Source of the DNA: Vibrio sp. JC009
Lineage (GTDB): Bacteria; Pseudomonadota; Gammaproteobacteria; Enterobacterales; Vibrionaceae
DNA: 64,000 nucleotides
Reading direction: 5' to 3'
Assembly (NCBI RefSeq): GCF_029016485.1
Contig: NZ_CP092106.1
Span: 1,798,001-1,862,000, forward strand
Both the position numbers and the translations under genes were made by a program. Below, piece after piece: positions 45,543 to 54,631 of this stretch (position 1 is its first letter; every line of letters starts with the position of its first letter). A model generated the notes under the pieces. That model did not search any database, was not told the DNA's origin, and saw nothing but the letters and a program-made list of their open reading frames with translations.

Positions 45543-47222
45543 TTATAAGGTTTCAGCCAGCTCAGATGCCAGCGTATCAATTTGATTTAACAGGTTTTCA
45601 AAATCTGACAGGGTCAGACATGGGTTTAGTATTGTGAATTTCAGGGCGGATTTTCCGTCGACTGTGGTTTCGCCGAGTACTGCTATTCCGCGGGTTAAGG
45701 CTTCGACGCGAACCTTTTGGTTTAGGGCGTCTAGATCAGGGCTATGGGGCTCTGGGCTAGGGGCTATGGGGGTGTTTGCGCCTGTTGTTATGGTGCCTGT
45801 CCCTTCAACTGGGTTATCAACTAAAGGTGCCTGTCCCTGTAAGAGATCAGGGTTATGGGGGGCTGGGCTATGGGCTATGGGGGTTTCGGTGCTCGTTGTT
45901 GGGGCGCCTGTTGGGGCGCCTGTCCCTGTAATTTTTGTGGTGCCTGTCCCCTTAACTGAGGTGCCTGTCCCTTTAAGGCGGAACAGGACAGTTGAGAGGG
46001 ATGGTTTTGCCAGCAGTTCGAAGCTGCTGTGGGCGTTTACCATTTCTGCTACTTGTTGTGTCTGTTCCAGCAGGTGATCGTACATTTCGCCTAGCGCGGC
46101 CGGGCCTACGTTTTGCATTGTCATGAAAACTTTCAGGGCGTCGAAGCGTTTTGTGGTGGCGATGGACTTGTCTACCAGGTTTGGTAGTTCATCGTGTTCG
46201 CGGTTCAGGTAGTCTGCGTGGTGTAGCAGGTACTTGAAGTTGGCTTTGTCTTTTAAAAGGACTGCGCCGCAGCTGATTGTCTGATAAAACAGTTTGTGGA
46301 AGTCTACGCTTACAGAGCTTGCGCGCTCGATCCCTTTCAGGCGGGATTTGTAGCTGCTCAGGATAAGTGAGCCGCCGTATGCACCGTCTACATGAAGCCA
46401 GAGGTTTTCGTTTTCTGCAATATCTGCCAGGGCGTCAATATCGTCGATTGCGCCGTGATCTGTGGTTCCTGCAGTGGCTACAAGAGCAAAAGGAATCAAA
46501 CCTTCTTCTTTTGCCTTAGCGACGGTTTCTTTTAGGGAATCTACCTTCATTGTGCCGTCTTCGTGAGTATCCACACACAGTACAGCACGTTCACCAAGGC
46601 CCATAATTGAAGCGGTTTTCTGCACTGTGAAGTGAGATTTCTTAGAGCACAGGATTCGCAGATCCGCAGCATACTCAGGAAGACCCAGCTTCTGGATAGA
46701 GTGACCGCTGATTTTATCTGCAACCCAGTCGCGAGCCAGAAGAAGACCCATCTGGTTTGACTGAGTGCCGCCACTGGTGAAGATACCGTCAGCTTTTTCG
46801 CCCAGCTCGTATTTTTCACACAGCCAGTCGACCACTTTCTGCTCAACATAAGTTGCAGCAGAGGCCTGATCCCAGGAGTCCATTGACTGGTTTAATACAG
46901 CGATAATCGCCTCTGCCACAATCGCCGGCATTAGCGGTGGCGTGTGCAGGTGCGCGATGCAGTTTGGATGCTGAACTATGATGGAGTTCTTTGCTACCAG
47001 AGCGGTTGCTGTATCGATAACCGATTTAAGCGACTGATTGCCGCTGTCTAAATCAATAGCGTTAATTGCCTGCTCAAGCTTAGCAGGCTCAAGGCCGGAG
47101 TATGGCTTATCCAGCGTTTCAAACAACGCTTTCAGATTGCTGTTTGTGTGCGCCATTACCGATGCGTATTCATCTGCACCATTTGCGCCGGTATGAACAA
47201 AGTGTTTTTGCCAGTTGGACAT
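45543..47222 (-). CDS. ddc: L-2,4-diaminobutyrate decarboxylase with repeat-derived insert
   Basis: 559 residues. A group II PLP decarboxylase making 1,3-diaminopropane for norspermidine. PLP lysine K310 (SVDFHKLFYQ), with HVDGAYGG (277-284) and FTSGGTQSNQ (148-157). Residues about 418-496 are an unusual Gly/Thr/Pro-rich insert between the conserved VLFRLK and DLDALNQKVRVEALTRG, encoded by intergenic-type repeats. The start overlaps the aminotransferase stop by one base (TAATG). In V. cholerae the two activities are, to my knowledge, fused in one protein; here they are separate. Confidence 0.92.
   Translation of the reverse strand: MSNWQKHFVHTGANGADEYASVMAHTNSNLKALFETLDKPYSGLEPAKLEQAINAIDLDSGNQSLKSVIDTATALVAKNSIIVQHPNCIAHLHTPPLMPAIVAEAIIAVLNQSMDSWDQASAATYVEQKVVDWLCEKYELGEKADGIFTSGGTQSNQMGLLLARDWVADKISGHSIQKLGLPEYAADLRILCSKKSHFTVQKTASIMGLGERAVLCVDTHEDGTMKVDSLKETVAKAKEEGLIPFALVATAGTTDHGAIDDIDALADIAENENLWLHVDGAYGGSLILSSYKSRLKGIERASSVSVDFHKLFYQTISCGAVLLKDKANFKYLLHHADYLNREHDELPNLVDKSIATTKRFDALKVFMTMQNVGPAALGEMYDHLLEQTQQVAEMVNAHSSFELLAKPSLSTVLFRLKGTGTSVKGTGTTKITGTGAPTGAPTTSTETPIAHSPAPHNPDLLQGQAPLVDNPVEGTGTITTGANTPIAPSPEPHSPDLDALNQKVRVEALTRGIAVLGETTVDGKSALKFTILNPCLTLSDFENLLNQIDTLASELAETL
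45735..45971 (-). repeat. Repeat insertion inside the decarboxylase coding sequence
   Basis: About 237 bp, in frame. On the plus strand GGTGCCTGTCCC occurs at 45792, 45826, 45939 and 45960, with the variant GGCGCCTGTCCC at 45915. GGCTATGGG/GGTTATGGG units occur at about 45740-45772 and 45849-45884. The two motif types alternate in two similar blocks, which suggests duplication. GGCTATGGG units also occupy intergenic sites at 43068-43104 and 44187-44260. Confidence 0.85.
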
Positions 47223-48652
47223 TACTTCTGTTCCTCTTTAGCACCACCAGAGATAAGAATCGCTTCTTCCAGCGTGCGCAGCGCAAAGTCAATCTGCTCA
47301 AATGAGATAATCAGTGGCGGAAGGAAACGGATAACAGAGCCTTCACGACCGCCCTTCTCTACCATCAGGCCGCGCTCAAGAGCAGCGCGCTGGATTTTCA
47401 GCGTCAGTTCAGGGTCAGCAACGCGCTCACCAAAGCGGTTCTCTTCACCGGATGGCTTAACGATTTCAACGCCCAGCATCAGACCTTTACCGCGAACTTC
47501 AACCACACAACCTGTGCGCTCCTGAATCTTTTCAAGGCCCATACGCAGGTAGTTACCCGCAACATTGGCGTGCTCTACCAGATTATCACGCTCGATAATC
47601 TCAAGGGCTTTAGCGCCGGAAACCATCGCCAGCTGGTTGCCACGGAATGTACCTGTGTGCTCACCCGCTTTCCAGGTGTCGATCTCTTTGTTAAATACCA
47701 GAAGCGACATTGGCAGACCGCCGCCAATGGCTTTAGAAAGACAAAGAATGTCCGGCGCAATACCCGCTTCTTCAAAGGCGAAGTTGTAGCCGGTTTTGCC
47801 CACACCACACTGAATTTCATCAAAGATAAGCAGGATACCGTGCTCATCACAGATGCGGCGCAGCTCTTTTAGCCAGAATGCAGGAGCCGGGATAACACCG
47901 CCCTCGCCCTGTACCGGTTCAACGATAATCGCAGCTGGTTTTTGGATACCTGCTTCATCATCGTGAAGAAGGCGCTCAATATAACGAATGCTCTGCTTAG
48001 CACCGGCTTCACCGCCCATACCAAACGGACAGCGCAGGCTGTACGGGAACGGCATAAAGTGAACGTCTGACATCAGACCGGTACGGCGCGCTTTGGTACC
48101 CAGGTTACCCATCATACCCATGGTGCCGTTGGTCATACCGTGGTAGGCACCGCGGAAGGCAAACATGGTGTTGCGGCCTGTGGTCTGTTTCGCCAGCTTG
48201 ATAGCCGCTTCTACCGCATCCGCACCTGAAGGACCGCAGAACTGAATTGCTGAGTTCTTGGCAAAATCTTGCGGAAGAAAAGCTTTTACTGCTTTGATAA
48301 AGCGGTCTTTTGATTCTGTTGTAATATCCAGCGTCTGATACGGCAGACCTGAATCTAACTGATCTTTCAGTGCCTGGTTAATTTCCGGGTGGTTATAACC
48401 CAGTGCCAACGTACCTGCACCGGCCAGGCAGTCTAAGAAAAGCTGACCACGGGTGTCTTCCACTAATGCGCCGTAGGCACGCTTAATGGCAAGAGGAAGA
48501 CGGCGTGGATAAGAGCGCACTTCTGATTCGTGCTCTTCCTGGTCCACAAGCAGCTGGTCAAGCGACAGATCGTAGACACCTTCAAGTACAGGCGTGTTTG
48601 TGTTGAATGGATTGTTTGCTTTATAAGTTTCCAGTTCCAGTACTGTGCTCAT
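47222..48652 (-). CDS. dat: diaminobutyrate--2-oxoglutarate aminotransferase
   Basis: 476 residues, class III PLP aminotransferase. It makes L-2,4-diaminobutyrate from aspartate semialdehyde with glutamate as amino donor. K307 in LCLSKAIGGGLPMS is the PLP lysine, with FDEIQCGVGKTG (277-288) and CGPSGADAVEAAIKLAK. It is the first gene of the norspermidine cluster, followed without gap by the decarboxylase. The N-terminal leader YKANNPFNTNTPVLEGVYDLSL is like that of the fused Vibrio enzyme. Confidence 0.94.
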   Translation of the reverse strand: MSTVLELETYKANNPFNTNTPVLEGVYDLSLDQLLVDQEEHESEVRSYPRRLPLAIKRAYGALVEDTRGQLFLDCLAGAGTLALGYNHPEINQALKDQLDSGLPYQTLDITTESKDRFIKAVKAFLPQDFAKNSAIQFCGPSGADAVEAAIKLAKQTTGRNTMFAFRGAYHGMTNGTMGMMGNLGTKARRTGLMSDVHFMPFPYSLRCPFGMGGEAGAKQSIRYIERLLHDDEAGIQKPAAIIVEPVQGEGGVIPAPAFWLKELRRICDEHGILLIFDEIQCGVGKTGYNFAFEEAGIAPDILCLSKAIGGGLPMSLLVFNKEIDTWKAGEHTGTFRGNQLAMVSGAKALEIIERDNLVEHANVAGNYLRMGLEKIQERTGCVVEVRGKGLMLGVEIVKPSGEENRFGERVADPELTLKIQRAALERGLMVEKGGREGSVIRFLPPLIISFEQIDFALRTLEEAILISGGAKEEQK

Positions 48653-48918
48653 CTGAATAAACCCTTATAGTGATACCAATGCGAGGGCATCTGCGTAAAA
48701 ACTGCTGACATTGGTATATAAATATCAAATCTGTGCTTTGTTCATTTTCGAATAGGATGCACAGGAAAACACCTGCATCTTCCAGACACAGGAAAACTGT
48801 TAGACAGAGCTAACCAATTGTATTTTCAGCAGATCAAGGTTCAGTGATAATACTGCAACTAGGAAGAACTAAGCTGATTTTGAAGTTTGAATGTATTGAT
48901 AACAATGTTGGGTTTCCT

Positions 48919-48939
48919 AAAAAAATGCCGTCTTGGCAT
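48919..48939 (-). terminator. Short intrinsic terminator or attenuator
   Basis: Minus-strand ATGCC (48939-48935), loop AAGAC, GGCAT (48929-48925), then a T7 run. The stem is only five base pairs, so efficiency may be partial, which suits an attenuator as well as an sRNA end. Confidence 0.45.
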
Positions 48940-49077
48940 AAGTATCCCGTCTACTAAATACAGGGGTATTTAGTACCTACCCTACGAAAAGTCACCAGCC
49001 TTAATGGACTTTTCGCGTATCCCCCAGAGCCTGCTCCGAGATTGCGCGCGATTTTACTCGCATTTTTGCGAGCGGGC
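48919..49077 (-). ncRNA. Candidate small RNA or attenuated leader upstream of dat
   Basis: On the minus strand a sigma70-like promoter TTGTTA (49112-49107), 17-bp spacer and GATAAA (49089-49084) precede a roughly 160-nt segment. The segment has three strong hairpins and ends in ATGCC-AAGAC-GGCAT followed by seven T (48939-48919). This can be an sRNA gene, or the attenuated leader of the norspermidine operon 270 nt downstream. I recognise no known RNA family. Confidence 0.35.
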
Positions 49078-49273
49078 AACAATTTTATCAGTACGAAAAT
49101 CAGCATTAACAACTGAAGTTCAGGCCTTTATCACTCTCCTAACAACTCTCATTTTTTTGTAACTTGTATGACTTAAACTCAGAAAGGTGATGAGCTTCAT
49201 AAGAAATTTGAATAAAAGTGAGTAGAATGCGACTACTAATAAATATATACATATCCGGATCGATTTACCCATA

Positions 49274-51016
49274 ATGAAAGCTATATCTTTTAAAGCTAAG
49301 CTGCTTACCCTATTGATATCTGTTATATCAATAACCATTGTTACGGCCTATCTGAGTGCCAACTACTTTATAAGCAATTACATCAAAGAGAGCGATTCAA
49401 GCAACATTAACCGCCAGATTGTGATCGCCAAAGAGAGCCTGGCTGCGAATATTGTCAGCCAGATAAGAGTTGCTCAGGCCACCAAGTTTAATATCACTGA
49501 AACCAAAGAGATCATCACCAAGACAGGTTTCCACGACATCATCAAGGTCACCTACGGTCTGGCGATGACTAAAAACGGAATGATTGATGATGAAGCAGAG
49601 GCCAAGCCATATGTCGACGCGGTAGCAAAGGCGAACGGGCAACTGGTGATCAGCGATGTCTACTTTGAGCAGGACAGGCCTCTGATCTCAATCGTAGTGT
49701 CTGAAGATCAGAGCTCAGGTAATATTTTCTATATGGATTTAAGCCCGGCACAACGCCTGCTGCAAGATGCGACGGCTGAAGGCTCCTATCTTGAGCTGAT
49801 TGATGCCAATCAGACGGTTATCTTTTCCAACAAGCAGGAAGGTGATTTAACCCTTATCAGTCAGCAGTTTGATGTTTACGGTAAAACCTGGACGCTGAAC
49901 GGCTATATCGACAAAGCCAATATTCAGAAAAATACCGATACGCTAAATGGCGCCATCACTATTGCGCTGCTTATCTCTGCCGCCATTATTATTCCGATTT
50001 CTATTGCGCTGCTGACTCTGGCTTTCCGCCCTATCATCAGTCTGCGTGATGTGATCAGCGATCTGGCAAACGGCAGTGGCGACCTTACTCATCGCCTGAA
50101 AGTAGAGTCTCAGGATGACCTTGGCAAAATCGCCGACGGTGTTAACCGCTTTATTGAAAACCTGCAGAAGATGATGCTGGAAGTCTCTTCTTCAAATCAT
50201 CAAATCAGCGATGAAATTTCACAGCTGGAATCTCAGGCAGATACCACTCAGGAGCTGCTCAATGCGCACAGTTCTGAGATGGAGATGGCCGTCACTTCCA
50301 TTAATGAAATGAGTTCAACAGCGGATGCGGTGGCAGAAAGCGCTGCGACAACGGCAAAACAGACACAGAGTGCAAGTGCTGAAGCGGACCAGAGCAAGGC
50401 AATTGTTCGTCAGGCGGTTGACAATGTTACCGCTCTGGTTGAAGAGGTAGAGCACACCTCTCTGTCGATTATTCAGATGAGCAAAGACACGGAGCAGATT
50501 GGCGATACCCTGAATGTTATTGGCGATATTGCCGACCAGACCAACCTTCTGGCACTGAATGCCGCTATTGAAGCCGCGCGAGCGGGTGAACAGGGCCGTG
50601 GTTTTGCCGTGGTGGCCGATGAGGTAAGAGCCCTTGCTGAGCGTACCCGTCAGAGCACCGAAGAGATCAATGAGATGTTGTCTAAGCTGAAGTCCGGCAG
50701 CACCGCGGTGGTCTCCAGCATGGAAAGCACCAAATCAAGCTGCCAGCAGACAGCAGAGAGCACTTCGCAGGTAATGAACTCTCTGGATCTGATGACAGGC
50801 TCAGTGGCAGAAATCAACGACCTTGCGGCGCAAATCGCCACCTCAGCAGAAGAGCAGAGCTCAGTAACCGAGGAGATTAACCGCAATATGACGGCGATTC
50901 AGGAGATGATTCAGACACTGAATGCCAACGGCAGCGCGACTGTGGAAAGTACGCATCAGTTGACTGAGACTAATGAGCAGTTGGTGCGGATTGTGGGGCA
51001 GTTTAAGTTGAAATAA
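49274..51016 (+). CDS. methyl-accepting chemotaxis protein
   Basis: 580 residues. TM1 about 8-30, a periplasmic sensor domain of about 195 residues (Cache-like pattern, ligand unknown), TM2 about 227-251 and HAMP 252-305 ([25 protein letters not shown]). A cytoplasmic methylation and signalling domain follows, with the hairpin tip [34 protein letters not shown]. There is no C-terminal CheR pentapeptide. Single gene, divergent from the polyamine operon. Confidence 0.94.
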   Translation: MKAISFKAKLLTLLISVISITIVTAYLSANYFISNYIKESDSSNINRQIVIAKESLAANIVSQIRVAQATKFNITETKEIITKTGFHDIIKVTYGLAMTKNGMIDDEAEAKPYVDAVAKANGQLVISDVYFEQDRPLISIVVSEDQSSGNIFYMDLSPAQRLLQDATAEGSYLELIDANQTVIFSNKQEGDLTLISQQFDVYGKTWTLNGYIDKANIQKNTDTLNGAITIALLISAAIIIPISIALLTLAFRPIISLRDVISDLANGSGDLTHRLKVESQDDLGKIADGVNRFIENLQKMMLEVSSSNHQISDEISQLESQADTTQELLNAHSSEMEMAVTSINEMSSTADAVAESAATTAKQTQSASAEADQSKAIVRQAVDNVTALVEEVEHTSLSIIQMSKDTEQIGDTLNVIGDIADQTNLLALNAAIEAARAGEQGRGFAVVADEVRALAERTRQSTEEINEMLSKLKSGSTAVVSSMESTKSSCQQTAESTSQVMNSLDLMTGSVAEINDLAAQIATSAEEQSSVTEEINRNMTAIQEMIQTLNANGSATVESTHQLTETNEQLVRIVGQFKLK

Positions 51017-51372
51017 TTCAGCTCAATACAATTTCTATTAATTTCATAGAAGTTTAAGGAATCAAAGAATACCCCTCCCCTTAGCCTCGAAAGGCTGGAT
51101 TTTCGAAGAAGTAACATCGAAGGGGAGGCTGGGAGGGGTTGTTGCTTAGCGGTTTAAGGTTCTACGATTTAGTTAACTTTTGTATAACCAACCCCCTCTA
51201 ACTCCCCCTTCTAGTTACTTTATCAACCACTTAAGCTTTTCGATCAAGGGGGAGAACCGTTCTCTGGTCACTTTGATATTTGTGTATAACGCTTTAAACC
51301 TGCATTGGGTCATTTCAAGCCATTTGCATACCTTGGCCAAAGGTACACGCCGTAAGTAAAGAAAATACAGGT
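51017..51372. repeat. Pair of long palindromic repeat units
   Basis: No gene. One unit of the CCTCCCCTTAGCCTCGAAAGG family (51061-51141) and one of the CCCCCTCTAACTCCCCCTT family (about 51186-51275). Same order and spacing as at 43806-44017. They sit between convergent genes (chemoreceptor and diguanylate cyclase) and may serve as bidirectional transcript ends. Confidence 0.75.
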
Positions 51373-52632
51373 CTAAACAGTAATCTTCCCGCCCGACTTT
51401 TCATACCACTGCCCGGCCTGAACCGTCTTGTTCCGCCCTTCGTGTTTGGCGCGGTACAGGGCCTGGTCAACCAGCATCAGCGCTTCCAGGCTCTCATCTT
51501 TGGCTTCCGGATAACAGGTATACACACCAAGACTCACAGTAAGGAACTCTTTCACAACCGAGTGCGGATTGGCGATTTTCAAAGCTTCAATCTCATAGTG
51601 AATACGGTTGGCTACCGTGCCTGCGCCGGAGGAATCGGTATCGCACAGGATAAAGGCGAACTCCTCTCCCCCATAACGGTAAACATTGTCCATCGGACGC
51701 TTTAACGCCTTTTTCAGCGCAGAAGCCACCGCCACCAGCACTTCATCACCATAAATATGGCCGCGGCTGTCATTCAGCTTTTTAAACTCGTCGATATCAC
51801 ACATGATCAGCGAAAACGGCATATTGTTGCGGATATGATTGCGCCACTCAGCGGACAGGCTTTCGTTAAACAGCCTGCGGTTACCAACCTGAGTCAGGCT
51901 GTCTATCATACTCAGCTTTTTGAAGTTATCTCTGGCCTCGTTCAGCTCCCGCCTGGTTATCTCAGCTTTGGTGACATCTCTGGCGATAATAAAAACGCCC
52001 GGCTTTTGCGTCTCCGGGTGGATATATCTGAATTTTCTTGCATCGATATAAACAGGCAAGCCTTTGTCATCCCTGCTCTCGTCAACAATCAAAAAAGGTT
52101 TGCCTGTATTCAGTACATTGCGGTCGGATACATTAAATTTCAGGTAAATCTCTCGCGGAGCCACTTCTTTTAGTGTTTTGCCAAGCAAATCACCCGGGTC
52201 TTTAATCCCCAGTGGTTTTACAAAAGCCGGGTTACAGGCGAGATATCTGAAATTATGGTCCATCATACCGATAGCATCCGGGATATCCTGAATCACGGTA
52301 TGGATAAGGTTGGTATTTAGCGGGTCCGGAGCAAAGTCGTCTGGCAGCTCCCGGATGGCATCAAGGGTCACAAGGCGGCATTTCGGGCCAAAGAGTATCG
52401 CCAGCAGACTGTCTGAAGAAGAAGTCACGCAGGTATCGGGAAGATTGCTGATATTATGCAAACCAGCATACCTCGCTCTGGCCGCTTTATTGGCAAACGA
52501 TATTTTTCCCTGTTTGTCGGTAACAAACATGGGAAGATTGACGCTGTTTAGCCCGTAAATGGTTCCCCACTTAAAGACAATATACAGCAAGGCAATCGAC
52601 AAAAAGACAATTAACAGTAACCAGCCTGACAT
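51373..52632 (-). CDS. diguanylate cyclase, PAS-GGDEF, membrane-bound
   Basis: 419 residues. One N-terminal span (WLLLIVFLSIALLYIVFKW), a PAS-like region about 30-60, a second PAS about 107-222 (IQDIPDAIGMMDHNFRYLACNPAF), then GGDEF. The catalytic motif is GGEEF at 321-325, and the inhibitory I-site RPMD (312-315) stands five residues before it, so the enzyme should be active and product-inhibited. It could feed the BcsA/PilZ/EAL effectors nearby, although co-location alone does not prove that. Confidence 0.94.
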   Translation of the reverse strand: MSGWLLLIVFLSIALLYIVFKWGTIYGLNSVNLPMFVTDKQGKISFANKAARARYAGLHNISNLPDTCVTSSSDSLLAILFGPKCRLVTLDAIRELPDDFAPDPLNTNLIHTVIQDIPDAIGMMDHNFRYLACNPAFVKPLGIKDPGDLLGKTLKEVAPREIYLKFNVSDRNVLNTGKPFLIVDESRDDKGLPVYIDARKFRYIHPETQKPGVFIIARDVTKAEITRRELNEARDNFKKLSMIDSLTQVGNRRLFNESLSAEWRNHIRNNMPFSLIMCDIDEFKKLNDSRGHIYGDEVLVAVASALKKALKRPMDNVYRYGGEEFAFILCDTDSSGAGTVANRIHYEIEALKIANPHSVVKEFLTVSLGVYTCYPEAKDESLEALMLVDQALYRAKHEGRNKTVQAGQWYEKSGGKITV

Positions 52633-52780
52633 TTTATAGAACGCTATTTTAATTTGACTAGTCTTTATACACTGTTGAGTTGGATGCTACAACTGATTCA
52701 TATGATTTGTGTAATGGTGGTGGAAAAGTGAGCAGGTTTTAGGCTGGTATGCCAAGAAAGCTATCAGCATAACTTTAATG

Positions 52781-53575
52781 CACAAATATTAAAGTGACTA
52801 AAGAACGGTTCTCCCCCTTGAGTAAAAAAGCCTAATTGATTGATAAAGCTAATAGAAGGGGGAGTTAGAGGGGGTTGCTTATGCCATGCATGGTTTACTA
52901 CCAAACTTAAACCCATGAGAAACAACCCCTCCCTGCCTCCCCTTCGATGTTACTTCTTTGAAAATCCGGCCTTTCGAGGTTAAGGGGAGGAGCATTCTTT
53001 GGCTCCTTAAACTTGTGTATAAAAGTCAGCCTGTAACCCTGACTCTTATACACAAATATTAAAGTGACCAGAGAACGGTTCTCCCCCTTGAGTGAAAAAG
53101 CCTAATTGATTGATAAAGCTAATAGAAGGGGGAGTTAGAGGGGGTTGCTTATGCCATGCATGGTTTACTACCAAACTTAAACCCATGAGAAACAACCCCT
53201 CCCTGCCTCCCCTTCGATGTTACTTCTTCGAAAATCCGACCTTTCGAGGTTAAGGGGAGGAGCATTCTTTGGCTCCTTAAACTTGTGTATAAAAGTCAGC
53301 CTGTAACCCTGACTCTTATACACAAATATTAAAGTGACCAGAGAACGGTTCTCCCCCTTGAGTGAGAAAGCCTAATTGATTGATAAAGCTAATAGAACGG
53401 GGAGTTAGAGGGGGTTGGTTATGCTATGCATGGTTAACCCCCAAAAACTTAAGCTCATGGGAAACAACCCCTCCCAGCCTCCCCTTCGATGTTACTTCTT
53501 CGAAAATCCGGCCTTTCGAGGCTAAGGGGAGGGGTTTTCTTTGCCCCATTAGACGTGTGTGTAAAGGCTGTCTCT
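52781..53575. repeat. Tandem array of three 270-bp palindrome-rich units
   Basis: Units begin cacaaatattaaagtgac at 52781, 53051 and 53321, an exact 270-bp period. Units 1 and 2 differ by a few bases; unit 3 is slightly more diverged and ends early at the porin gene. Each unit holds three hairpin-forming modules: the CTCCCCCTT...AAGGGGGAG module, the CCTCCCCTTCGATG...AAGGGGAGG module, and a TTGTGTATAA...TTATACACAA module. Single copies of the first two exist at 43806-44017 and 51061-51275. No protein is encoded. Confidence 0.92.
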
Positions 53576-54241
53576 TTAGAACCCGTAAGAAGCACCAAAT
53601 ACAAAGGCGTTATTGGTGTTGTCTGAACCATTACCCTGGTTGCGGTACTCGAAGTATGGCTGTACGCCTGCGCGGGTCCAGGTGGCGCGTAGCTCGTGGT
53701 CCATGGTGTCGTCACCTTCGTCGCGGATAACGTAAACGTTGTTGTAGCTTAGTGCCAGTTTTTCATTTACAACGTAACCAATACGGTTATCAAAGCGGGT
53801 TTCGTCACTTAGTCTGTCATCTTCCTGAGCATGGTAGCGGGTACGGTTGCTCAGAGACAGGCCGTTATCGAAGTTATAGCCGATTTTAAATAGCGGACGG
53901 TACTGTACTGTTTCACCGTTGTTGACTAAATGGTGGTAACCAACTGCTGCCCAGAAGTTATCGGTAATATTGAAAGCCTGTTCAACACCAAGCGTTACCC
54001 ATGGCGTAACCCCTTTCCCATGTTCATAGCTTTCATTGTCATAGCCGCCTAAACCAATACCATCAAACTCCGTAAGAATAGTAGTGCCAGAATCAAAAGT
54101 ATGGCCTGCTTCCAGTGTGGATGTCGCATCCGGCTGCGCATCCGAATGAAACTGCACATTACCGGTCACATAAGAAGAGCCTGCAAATGCGGTGGATGCG
54201 AAAGCCAAAGAAAGTGCGCTTAGGGGAATAATTCTTTTCAT
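53576..54241 (-). CDS. KdgM-family outer membrane porin
   Basis: About 221 residues from the ATG at 54241. The longer frame to 54346 would put the signal peptide internal. Signal peptide IIPLSALSLAFASTAFA, then alternating aromatic beta-strands, with GVTPWVTLGVEQAFNITDNFWAAVGYHHL and the terminal AFVFGASYGF ending in aromatic Phe, as usual for outer-membrane barrels. Size and pattern match small monomeric oligosaccharide porins such as KdgM (oligogalacturonate) and relatives. The substrate is not assignable. The third repeat unit abuts its stop codon. Confidence 0.8.
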   Translation of the reverse strand: MKRIIPLSALSLAFASTAFAGSSYVTGNVQFHSDAQPDATSTLEAGHTFDSGTTILTEFDGIGLGGYDNESYEHGKGVTPWVTLGVEQAFNITDNFWAAVGYHHLVNNGETVQYRPLFKIGYNFDNGLSLSNRTRYHAQEDDRLSDETRFDNRIGYVVNEKLALSYNNVYVIRDEGDDTMDHELRATWTRAGVQPYFEYRNQGNGSDNTNNAFVFGASYGF

Positions 54242-54631
54242 AATAATCTGCCTTTTTCTTAAATGGGTTCTCGTTGTTGTTTGTAAAACGGCATTAAAAC
54301 CGTTGGGGGATGAGAACGAGAGGCATGATGCGCCGGATTTTTCCATTCAGAAAATGACGTGCGATTTGCTGGAATAGAGCTCAAATGTCAAAAAAGATGA
54401 ACAGCATCAGAGCTTATTTTTCAATGAGTTAAGAGAATCATATGGAAAATTACGACATGATATAAATCCCTGCTTTGACCTGATTAGTCATATCTGCGCC
54501 CTTTTTCTGGTCGCAAATCACAGCGGATTTAGAAGTCATTTTTTGCAATTTAGAATTTTACAGGCGGGAGTTTGATTTAGCTCACAGAGCCCGGACTGGC
54601 TTTTCTTCGCCAGTCCGGTTGTTTTTATTGC
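54242..54631. other. Intergenic region with a strong hairpin
   Basis: No gene. It should contain the porin promoter. CCGGACTGGC (54591-54600) and GCCAGTCCGG (54609-54618) form a perfect 10-bp stem just 14 bp after the stop of the EAL-fusion gene. The T-rich side lies on the plus strand, so orientation is ambiguous, though it probably marks the 3' end of the minus-strand operon. A CRP-like half-matched site, TTTGA-N6-TCACA, lies at 54571-54586, far from any start. Confidence 0.5.
54591..54627. terminator. Hairpin at the end of the ExbB-EAL operon
   Basis: 10-bp GC-rich perfect stem with an 8-nt loop, followed on the plus strand by TTGTTTTTATT. As an intrinsic terminator it reads best on the plus strand, yet the only gene ending here is on the minus strand (stop at 54632). 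It may act in both directions. Confidence 0.55.

Larger units (their letters stand above)
48653..49273. other. Divergent region between dat and the chemoreceptor gene
   Basis: No protein gene. On the minus strand it carries a possible structured RNA ending in a hairpin with T7 (48919-49077, separate entry), then 266 bp before dat. Hairpins visible: TACTAAATAC-AGGG-GTATTTAGTA (48952-48975), CGAAAAGTC...GACTTTTCG (about 48984-49014) and CTCGC-ATTTTT-GCGAG (about 49057-49072). The dat promoter is probably between 48652 and 48918 unless the structured RNA is its leader. Confidence 0.5.

Noticed and set aside
52781..53575. Regular repeats resembling a CRISPR or integron array
   Set aside because: The period is 270 bp with no short-repeat/unique-spacer pattern, no cas or integrase gene and no attC signature; it is a plain tandem duplication of hairpin units.
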